Shown here: piece after piece, positions 44,811 through 53,247 of the stretch
Position numbering within the stretch: the stretch's first letter is position 1
How the letters are laid out: the number at the start of each line of letters is the position of its first letter
Source of the DNA: Desulfobacteraceae bacterium
GTDB lineage: Bacteria; Desulfobacterota; Desulfobacteria; Desulfobacterales; Desulfosalsimonadaceae
Assembly (NCBI GenBank): GCA_011389935.1
Contig: JAABTJ010000013.1
Coordinates: forward strand, 1 to 64,000
Reading direction: 5' to 3'
DNA: 64,000 nt
The notes under the pieces: generated by a model
Database searches by the model: none
Told to the model about the DNA's origin: nothing
Seen by the model: only the letters and a program-made list of their open reading frames with translations
Position numbers and translations under genes: made by a program

Positions 44811-45599
44811 ATGGCGAATACCGAAAGCGTTCTTCTGTCTGAAACCCATGAACAGGTTGCCGTGTTGACGTTGAACCGGCCGGATGCCATGAACGCCGTC
44901 AATTTTGACATGCTCAATGCCATCAAGGCAGAAGTGGCGTCGATTCGGTTCAATCCGGATATCCGGGTCGTCATTATCACGGGGGCCGGGGAAAAGGCCT
45001 TCTGTGCGGGGGCGGACCTGAAAGAGCGCTCCACCATGCCGGAACTCCGTGTCCGGGAGTTCATTTATACCATTCGGCGCCTCTTTTCTGATATTGAATC
45101 CTTGAACAAACCGGTCATTGCGGCGGTAAACGGATTTGCATTGGGGGGGGGGACAGAGATGGCCCTGGCTTCGGATATCCGTATCGCCTCGATGAACGCC
45201 TCCATGGGATTGACCGAAACACGCCTGGCCATCATTCCTGGCGCCGGCGGTACCCAGCGCCTGCCGCGGCTTATCGGCCGGGGCAAGGCAAAGGAGCTGA
45301 TCTTTACGGGTCGGCGGGTGGACGCCAGAGAGGCGCTGGATATCGGGCTTGTCAACCAGATCTGTGAGCCGAATCTGCTGATGGACGAGGCCATGAAGAT
45401 GGCACGGATGATATGCGAGGGTGGCCCCATCGCTATCGGTCAGGCCAAGTACGCCATTGACGCCGGTCTTGAAACCGATTTGAACACCGGGCTGGCCATT
45501 GAATCGAACGCCTACTGGATCACCATTCCGACGAAAGACCGAATGGAAGGCATCTCCGCATTTCTGGAAAAACGAAAACCGGTGTATGAAGGAAAATAG
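44811..45599 (+). CDS. enoyl-CoA hydratase/crotonase, possibly methylglutaconyl-CoA hydratase
   Basis: A 262-residue crotonase. The oxyanion-hole segments are FCAGADLKER (about 64-73) and NGFALGGGTEMALASD (about 106-121), and the catalytic Glu lies in GLTETRLAIIPGAGGTQRLPR. The start at 44811 follows GGAGGGAG. Placed between an acyl-CoA dehydrogenase and a carboxyltransferase, it may hydrate 3-methylglutaconyl-CoA to HMG-CoA; a general enoyl-CoA hydratase is the alternative. Confidence 0.87.
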   Translation: MANTESVLLSETHEQVAVLTLNRPDAMNAVNFDMLNAIKAEVASIRFNPDIRVVIITGAGEKAFCAGADLKERSTMPELRVREFIYTIRRLFSDIESLNKPVIAAVNGFALGGGTEMALASDIRIASMNASMGLTETRLAIIPGAGGTQRLPRLIGRGKAKELIFTGRRVDAREALDIGLVNQICEPNLLMDEAMKMARMICEGGPIAIGQAKYAIDAGLETDLNTGLAIESNAYWITIPTKDRMEGISAFLEKRKPVYEGK

Positions 45600-45685
45600 C
45601 AACTCTATTTTTGGTTGGATGAAAGTTTTCAGATATTGGATTTTTCAAAGGCCATTACTATTAGAGCATACAGGGGAGCGCATTG

Positions 45686-47275
45686 ATGAGCGAAAACAGG
45701 CAGCACTGGTTACGCGAGGAAGCCAGGCTCGATGAACGGGTCGCTGAAGCGACCATGCCCGGAGGGCAGAAAGCCATCGACCGGCTGGCAAAGCAGGGGA
45801 AAAAGCCGGTCCGGGAGTTGATTGAACGCCTTATTGATCCGGGCACGGAATTTTTTGAGCTTTCCCGTATCGCCGGTTTCGGGATGAATTATCCCGGCGT
45901 GGAGGATGTCCCCTGCGCCGGCGTCGTCACCGGCCTTGGCAAGATTTACGGCAACTGGACCATGATTATTGCAAACGATTCCCGCGTCAAGGCGGGCACC
46001 TATTTTCCCATAACCCTGAAAAAACATATACGGGCACAGGCCATTGCCGAGGAAAACGGCCTTAACTGCGTCTATATCGCCGATTCCGGCGGGGCTTTCC
46101 TGCCGATGCAGGTGGAAGTGTTTCCCGATGACGGACACTTTGGATCGATGTTTTACAACATGGCCCGCATGTCCGCCAAGGGGTTGAAACAGGTCACCAT
46201 GAGCACCGGCGGCAATACCGCAGGGGGTGCGTATATCGTGTTCATGGCCTGCGAGTCGGTCATGATCGATAAAATGTCCTACTCGTTTCTTGGCGGCCCC
46301 CCCCTGGTAAAAATGGCCACCGGCGAGGAAATTTCCGCGGAAGATCTGGGCGGGGCAAGGGTGCACACCCATGTTTCCGGCGGAGCCGACCATTTCTGCA
46401 AAGACCAGGACCAGGCCATCGACCGGGTCAAAGAGATATTGTCCCTGGCCCCATTGCAGAATATTCACTTGCACCGGTATGAAGAGCGCCCCCCGGCACA
46501 TCCTGTTGAACGGTTGTACGACATCCTTCCGACGACCGGTTCCCAGGCCATCGACGCCCATGCCATTATAGAGGCGATCGCTGATGACAGCGTTTTTTCC
46601 GAATACAAGAAACATTATGCGCCCGGGCGAGGCGATAATCTGGTTACCGGCAGAATCCGCCTGAAAGGGTATCCTGCGGGAATCATTGCCTCCAACAAGA
46701 TCGGTGTGATCTTCGAAGAAGCCGCGCGCAAGGCAGCGGAATGGATCGTTCGCTGCAGCCATGAAAAAATCCCCATTATATTTCTCCAGGGGTCGCCCGG
46801 ATACATGGTCGGCTCCGACGCGGAGCACAACGGCATCGGCAAATACGGTGCGGACATGGTCCGTGCGGTTTCCTGCGCACAGGTACCCCGAATCCAGCTC
46901 GTTATCGGGCAGGACAACGGTGCTGCCAACTACGGCATGTGTGGCAGGGCGTACAGGCCGAAGTTTCTGTTTCACACCATGCGGAGCCGGACCTCGGTCA
47001 TGAGCGGCCGGAGCGCCGGGGGCGTACTGCTCTCCATCGAGGATCGGAAGCGGGAAGCTTCGGGCGAGCCCATGACCGATGAGGAGCGAAGCCGCTTTTA
47101 CGAAAAAATGGTGGAAAAATACGACGGCGAAGCGCATCCGTTCTACTGCGGCGCCAGGCTGCTGAGCGATCGGGTGCTGAAATTTTCAGAGATTCGCGAT
47201 TGGCTGGCAATGGCACTGGAAGTAAGCCATATCCGGCCGGTCGGGGATCCGTCGTTTGGTAATTTCAGATTTTAA
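45686..47275 (+). CDS. acyl-CoA carboxylase carboxyltransferase (methylcrotonyl-CoA carboxylase beta-like)
   Basis: A 529-residue carboxyltransferase with two crotonase-like halves. Segments include DSGGAFLPMQVEVFPD (about 135-150), GNTAGGAYIVFMACES, GGPPLVKMATGEE and, in the second half, SPGYMVGSDAEHNGI and GQDNGAANYGMCGRA. In methylcrotonyl-CoA carboxylase this subunit moves the carboxyl group from biotin to the acyl-CoA. The biotin carboxylase/carrier subunit is not next to it and is not in the window. ATG at 45686 follows CAGGGGAG. The closest alternative is a glutaconyl-CoA decarboxylase-type subunit. Confidence 0.85.
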   Translation: MSENRQHWLREEARLDERVAEATMPGGQKAIDRLAKQGKKPVRELIERLIDPGTEFFELSRIAGFGMNYPGVEDVPCAGVVTGLGKIYGNWTMIIANDSRVKAGTYFPITLKKHIRAQAIAEENGLNCVYIADSGGAFLPMQVEVFPDDGHFGSMFYNMARMSAKGLKQVTMSTGGNTAGGAYIVFMACESVMIDKMSYSFLGGPPLVKMATGEEISAEDLGGARVHTHVSGGADHFCKDQDQAIDRVKEILSLAPLQNIHLHRYEERPPAHPVERLYDILPTTGSQAIDAHAIIEAIADDSVFSEYKKHYAPGRGDNLVTGRIRLKGYPAGIIASNKIGVIFEEAARKAAEWIVRCSHEKIPIIFLQGSPGYMVGSDAEHNGIGKYGADMVRAVSCAQVPRIQLVIGQDNGAANYGMCGRAYRPKFLFHTMRSRTSVMSGRSAGGVLLSIEDRKREASGEPMTDEERSRFYEKMVEKYDGEAHPFYCGARLLSDRVLKFSEIRDWLAMALEVSHIRPVGDPSFGNFRF

Positions 47276-47304
47276 AGATAAAAGGGAAAAGATTGAATTT
47301 CACG

Positions 47305-47494
47305 GATGGCTGTGGATGCTCCCTTTGGCAACTGTGAGGGCTTGGTGATATCTCTATGGCTTGTTTCGCAACATCCTGGAAACTCGCCCCGCCGATGGCG
47401 GGACTCAGACAATCCAGGAGGTTTTGCTGCACTTCGCCAAGAGCTATCAACCAAGCCTTCCCAATGTTGCCTTCCGGCAGCATCTATAGCCATC
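47305..47494 (-). repeat. structured palindromic element, copy 1
   Basis: About 190 bases that fold end to end. On the minus strand the outer arm GATGGCTATAGATGCT pairs with AGCATCCACAGCCATC; GCAAC (47466-47470 on plus) pairs with GTTGC (47328-47332); GGCTTGGT pairs with ACCAAGCC, extended by GATA/TATC; TCCTGGA pairs with TCCAGGA (47374-47380 and 47413-47419); and the tip is CCCGCC-N3-GGCGGG (47388-47402). AGCTCTTGGCGAAG and GCCATAGAGAT are shared with copy 2. It has no gene and is not a tRNA. It may be a non-coding RNA or mobile palindrome. Confidence 0.75.
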
Positions 47495-47604
47495 AATCAA
47501 ATTTTTAATTACAGAATAACCGTTTAAAATGGCTTAGCGGAAAAATCATACATAAGGGAAACTGCCTTTGGTTGTGAAGTTATCAAATGGTAAAATTTCA
47601 TAAA

Positions 47605-47786
47605 GACGGCGGCGGTATTGCCCGGAGCAACATTGGGAGGGCCTGGCGGCAGCTCTTGGCGAAGATAAGCCAGTCGTCCTGAATTGTTTGCGCCCCGATA
47701 GGGGCGAGTTTTCAGGACGCGGCGTATCGAGCCATAGAGATGCCCCATGGGCCTCACAGTTGCTACGGGCAATACCGACAGCCGGC
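47605..47786 (+). repeat. structured palindromic element, copy 2 (inverted relative to copy 1)
   Basis: About 182 bases with the same fold as copy 1 but different bases in the stems. CGGTATTGCCCG pairs with CGGGCAATACCG; GCAAC (47627-47631) pairs with GTTGC (47759-47763); GGCCTGGCGGCA pairs with TGCCCCATGGGCC with small bulges; GTCCTGAA (47676-47683) pairs with TTCAGGAC (47711-47718); the tip is CGCCCC-GATA-GGGGCG (47691-47706). Base-pair swaps relative to copy 1 occur in the outer, middle and tip helices. Confidence 0.75.
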
Positions 47787-47884
47787 GTTTGAAATTGTAA
47801 CCTTTTTTTCTTCTTCGAAGAAATTTGATGCGCTCGTAATTATTTACAGCATATAATAACCATTTACCGTTTCAGGAGGAATGA

Positions 47885-48904
47885 ATGGGCAAGCTGAATT
47901 TTCCAAAGAAGGTCGTGATCGGCGATATTACTGTCAGGGACGGGTTCCAGCACGAGGAGATCTTTGTGCCGACCCGCGCCAAGCTCTGGGTGCTCGAAGA
48001 GTTGATCTTATCCGGCATCCGGCGGCTGGAGGTGACCAATTTCGGAAATCCCAAGCGGATGGTGCAGTTTGAAGACGCCGATGAACTGTACAAGATGCTT
48101 TTCAAGAGCAAACGCGTGGCTCACCTGCTTGACGAGGTGGAAACCACATCCATCACCATTCGCGAGCAGGCGGTCGACCGGGCCATCGAGGCCAGGAAGA
48201 ACGGCCATGGCCCGGATCGGATCCTGTTTATGGTGTCGACTTCCGAATCGCACCACAAGACGAATTCCGGCACATCCTTGGAAGAATACTGGAAAATGTG
48301 TGAAAAATACATTCCCAGGGCTCACGACGCCGGAATTAAGGTCTGCGGCACCGTGAGTACGATATGGGGCTGCCCCATTGAAGGCCCGACGGACATGCGC
48401 AAGGCCGTGGAATTCACCCGGCGCTGGCTGGACATCGGCGCAGACGACATCGAGCATGCCGACCATGACGGATCCGCCCCCCCCAACCGGGTATATGATT
48501 ATTTCTCCATGATTCTGGACGATATCCCGGACACATCCAAGCACATCGCCCATTTCCACGTGACCCGCGGATGGGGTCTTGCCAATGTACTGGCGGCGCT
48601 GCACGCCGGGATCACCCATTATGAATCCACGCTTGGCGGGACCGGGGGGCAGCCCGCGAATTTCGTGGACCGGGTGCCCACCGGCGGGACCGGGGAGTAC
48701 TACTACAAAGATCCTTCGATTACCGGCCTGGTATCGACCGAGGACATGGTCGTAATGATGGACGAGATGGGGATCGATACGGGCCTGGATGTCGACAGGC
48801 TCCTTGCCGCCGGTGGCATGGTGGAAAAAATTTTAGGCCGCCGGCTGCGTTCGGAAACCGTCCACTCCGGCCGGATTCCCAAGGAGTTGACCGGAAGGAA
48901 GTAA
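47885..48904 (+). CDS. HMG-CoA-lyase-like (DRE-TIM) protein
   Basis: A 339-residue protein of the HMGL-like/DRE-TIM metallolyase family. The N-terminal motif DITVRDGFQHE supplies the catalytic Arg and metal-binding Asp; HFHVTRG supplies the two metal-binding His; ESTLGGTGGQPAN is the active-site loop. In authentic HMG-CoA lyase that loop contains a catalytic Cys in GGCPYA; here it reads GGQPAN, so the Cys is missing, and the residue after HFH differs as well. Context (carboxyltransferase before, acetoacetyl-CoA synthetase 13 bases after) supports HMG-CoA cleavage, but a related aldolase or lyase is possible. AGGAGG precedes the start. Confidence 0.8.
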   Translation: MGKLNFPKKVVIGDITVRDGFQHEEIFVPTRAKLWVLEELILSGIRRLEVTNFGNPKRMVQFEDADELYKMLFKSKRVAHLLDEVETTSITIREQAVDRAIEARKNGHGPDRILFMVSTSESHHKTNSGTSLEEYWKMCEKYIPRAHDAGIKVCGTVSTIWGCPIEGPTDMRKAVEFTRRWLDIGADDIEHADHDGSAPPNRVYDYFSMILDDIPDTSKHIAHFHVTRGWGLANVLAALHAGITHYESTLGGTGGQPANFVDRVPTGGTGEYYYKDPSITGLVSTEDMVVMMDEMGIDTGLDVDRLLAAGGMVEKILGRRLRSETVHSGRIPKELTGRK

Positions 48905-48917
48905 AAAGGAGATGACC

Positions 48918-50879
<1,962 letters not shown>

Positions 50880-51362
50880 AATCCGGTGAAAAGGGGTTTT
50901 TGTTTTTCGAATTGAAAGAGCAGGTTTTAATCGCTTGAATTTTAGCGAGTTCTCCTGTAGGCTACGTTGTGTTTTGTAGACAGGTGTATACAAAATAAAA
51001 CAGTTTCCCTTTTTCGCCGGATATCGATATGTTGTACCGGCGTTTTCCAATCAGGTGGTCGCACCATGCAGCCTGATACGCTCGTGTTCCGTTATTGCCG
51101 GGTTGAACGGTTTTTGCCGTCCACTCTCCTTTCTTGCGGTGCCTGATTCTGGTATTATGACCCCCCGGTCAGTTTGCCCGCGATGTGAAATTGTTTTTAT
51201 GGCATTGAATTTGCACGAATTTCAAAGAAGCGTAATTTTTATTCGTAAAAGTCGATTTTCAGATGGCGAAGAAAAAAGTTCACAATGAAGCGCAACGCAG
51301 ATATTGAACGTTACGAAGCCATCTTTTTTATATAACCATAGCGATCACCAAAGAGGTGTTAT
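50880..51362. other. intergenic region with a deleted MITE copy
   Basis: About 480 bases with no supported gene. The only recognised element is the shortened MITE copy D on the minus strand (51241-51323), ending 39 bases before the GGDEF gene. No terminator hairpin or clear promoter is visible in the rest. Confidence 0.5.
51241..51323 (-). mobile_element. MITE-like element, copy D, lacking the central stem-loop
   Basis: On the minus strand the sequence runs GATGGCTTCGTAACGTTC, AATATCTGCGTTGCGC, then directly TTCATTGTGAACTTTTT and GCCATCTGAAAATCGAC. These match the flanks of the complete 152-bp copies, while the central hairpin, about 65 bases, is absent. The breakpoints are at the GCGC motifs on both sides of the stem. 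The outer end is worn (TTCGTAAAAG in place of GACTCGTAAAAAG). Confidence 0.75.
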
Positions 51363-52550
51363 ATGCAAGACGCACCCGTCGGCAGTTGCATCAAGCAATT
51401 TATTGAAGAATTTGAATGCCTCAAGCGGAAAAACGGCGAGCCCTGCCGGATGAACGGTGCCGACATGTTGCGAATTATCAAGAAAAACGATTTTGAAAAT
51501 ATCGTAAAACGAACAAAAGACTACGAAGACTACCGGCAAAATTGCGCCGGTATCGAATGGAAGATGCTTTCCGTTTTTACCCTTGCGGATTTTTTTGAGT
51601 CCATTCTCCCCGGGATCAAGCGAATTTTTCAAATGCCCTATGTATGGCTTACTGTTATTGAAGGCACCCCCCTTGCCGATTTGGTATCCCCTGCAATGGA
51701 GAATGAAGCGGTCAATAAGCATGCAGCTTTTATACAGGCCTCCCAGTTTGAACGGTTTGTTACAGACGACTGCAAACCGGTTTATGCCTGTAATTACACG
51801 TCACCCTATTCCTCGTTTTTTCCCGGTAACCATAATTTTACCGTGCGTTCCCTGGCGATTATGCCGCTCTACATTGACAATACGCTTGTCGGCGCCATGA
51901 ATTTCGGGCATTTTGTTTCCAACCGGTTTGCACCGGCCACGGACAACAGTCTGATCGAGCAGTTCATGCTGCAAGTATCGTTATGTCTTTCCAAAATTTC
52001 CGCCCATGAAAGACTCCGGCGCCTGCATCTTCATGATCCCTTGACGGGGTTGCTGAACCGGCCGTCCCTGGTGGCAGAGCTGAAGCGGAAATTCAGCATG
52101 TCATTGCTTCATGGAAAGGGCCTTTCGGTACTGTTTCTGGACCTGGACGGCTTCAATGGATTAAACGAGTTATACGGCCATGAGTACGGCGACATGGCGG
52201 TCCAATACGTTGCCAGAACCATCCGGTCGTTGGCTCGTCCGGAAGATGTTATTGCCCGGTTCACCGGGGACGAGTTCGTACTGGTGCTTCCCGATGCAAG
52301 GGGGGATATGCCGGAGGGGCTGGTCCGGCAGATGCAGGACTACCTGGACAGCCATCCGTTTGATCATGAAAATATACGATTTCGCCTGTCCCTGTATTAC
52401 GGCATTGCCTCCATCCATGAAAAAAACGTGGAAAATCCGGCGCAATTGCTTCAAGCTGCCTACAAACGTCTGAAGGAATCCAAAACGGAGGAGTATGCGC
52501 CGTTGCAGGAGGAAGGAAAAGCGTTGATCTACAAAATCAGGGCCTCCTGA
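51363..52550 (+). CDS. GAF/DUF484-like GGDEF protein with altered TGDEF loop
   Basis: A 395-residue cytoplasmic protein. The first 210 residues contain a GAF-like sensor region (SVFTLADFFESILPGI to the LYIDNTLVGAMNFGHF strand). The C-terminal GGDEF domain begins HDPLTGLLNRPSL and carries an active-site loop RFTGDEF in which the first Gly is Thr, with an intact RxxD product-inhibition site (RPED) just before it. Loss of the first Gly often lowers cyclase activity, so it may be a weak cyclase or a cyclic di-GMP sensor. The terminator-like hairpin at 52603 follows it. Confidence 0.85.
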   Translation: MQDAPVGSCIKQFIEEFECLKRKNGEPCRMNGADMLRIIKKNDFENIVKRTKDYEDYRQNCAGIEWKMLSVFTLADFFESILPGIKRIFQMPYVWLTVIEGTPLADLVSPAMENEAVNKHAAFIQASQFERFVTDDCKPVYACNYTSPYSSFFPGNHNFTVRSLAIMPLYIDNTLVGAMNFGHFVSNRFAPATDNSLIEQFMLQVSLCLSKISAHERLRRLHLHDPLTGLLNRPSLVAELKRKFSMSLLHGKGLSVLFLDLDGFNGLNELYGHEYGDMAVQYVARTIRSLARPEDVIARFTGDEFVLVLPDARGDMPEGLVRQMQDYLDSHPFDHENIRFRLSLYYGIASIHEKNVENPAQLLQAAYKRLKESKTEEYAPLQEEGKALIYKIRAS

Positions 52551-52602
52551 TCCGGCCGGCGGCATAGGGGGCCGCCGGAGATTGTAACCATATAACCATG
52601 AA

Positions 52603-52632
52603 AAAGCGCCAGCCTTGACGGCTCGGCGCTTT
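52603..52632 (+). terminator. hairpin between the GGDEF gene and arfB
   Basis: AAAGCGCCAGCC and GGCT-C-GGCGCTTT pair over 12 bp with one bulged C around a TTGAC loop, followed by ATATTTT. It fits a Rho-independent terminator, and lies only ten bases before the arfB start. Confidence 0.65.
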
Positions 52633-52642
52633 ATATTTTACC

Positions 52643-53065
52643 ATGCGGAACAATTCAGATATAATAGAGATACCGGACAATGAAATCGAGCTTACCGGAA
52701 TCGGCGCAAAAGGGCCGGGCGGGCAGAGCGTGAACAAGTCCGCCACCGCCATACATTTGCGGTTTGATATAAAATCCTCTTCGCTGCCCGACAAATATAA
52801 AGAGCGCCTTTTGGCCACAAAAGACCAGCGTATTACCAAGTCCGGTGTTATTGTCATCAAATCCATGCGATACCGAAGCCTTGAAGCCAACCGGGAAGAA
52901 GCCGTCCGGCGACTTTATTTGCTTATCCAGAAGGCAACGGCGCCGATCAAGCATCGAAAACCCACTCAACCGGGTTTTCAGGCAAGGCAGCGGCGGATGG
53001 ATCAAAAAACAAAGCGCTCCCGGATAAAGTCAACCCGTAGAAACGTGGATCCGGCGGGGTACTGA
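52643..53065 (+). CDS. arfB: ArfB-like peptidyl-tRNA hydrolase / ribosome rescue factor
   Basis: A 140-residue class-I release-factor-like protein that lacks codon-recognition domains. The catalytic GGQ lies in KGPGGQSVNKSATAIHLRF (GGQ at about 26-28) and the basic C-terminal tail HRKPTQPGFQARQRRMDQK with a following KTKRSR is the part that enters the empty mRNA channel of stalled ribosomes. It hydrolyses peptidyl-tRNA on non-stop complexes. The start matches the family N-terminus, but no ribosome site is visible between it and the hairpin ten bases upstream. Confidence 0.88.
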   Translation: MRNNSDIIEIPDNEIELTGIGAKGPGGQSVNKSATAIHLRFDIKSSSLPDKYKERLLATKDQRITKSGVIVIKSMRYRSLEANREEAVRRLYLLIQKATAPIKHRKPTQPGFQARQRRMDQKTKRSRIKSTRRNVDPAGY

Positions 53066-53247
53066 GCCCTTATTTTGTTGACGCGCCGGAAACGGAGATT
53101 TTGTCATAACGGCTTGCTTTTTCAAAAGTGGACGGTAATATTTGAATATACCCGAACGTTCCGTTTTTGCGAGCCCATATATTCGGCCGCTTGAAATAAT
53201 ATTTGATTTTTTTTGCAATGTGTGTCGCGTGAAGGGAAAATCAGGAG

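Larger units (their letters stand above)
47276..47884. other. 609-bp gap in the isovalerate-type operon, with an inverted pair of structured repeats
   Basis: The gap holds two inverted copies of one structured element (47305-47494 and 47605-47786) separated by about 110 AT-rich bases. Beyond them are a small TTTCTTC-TTC-GAAGAAA hairpin at about 47806-47822 and a perfect TATAAT at 47852-47857, 28 bases before the HMG-CoA-lyase-like start, without a matching -35. Short open frames in the repeats are not conserved between the two copies and are rejected as genes. Confidence 0.7.

Noticed and set aside
45710-47137. 475-residue open frame antisense to the carboxyltransferase
   Set aside because: The plus-strand protein has clear motifs along its whole length; the antisense frame has none and no ribosome site.
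47265-47527. Short frames over structured element copy 1
   Set aside because: The corresponding frames in copy 2 are broken by stops, while pairing is kept, so the conserved feature is the structure.
47305-47786. Integron attC-like cassette sites
   Set aside because: The paired GCAAC/GTTGC looks superficially similar, but the full RYYYAAC/GTTRRRY arrangement, cassette genes and an integrase are all absent.
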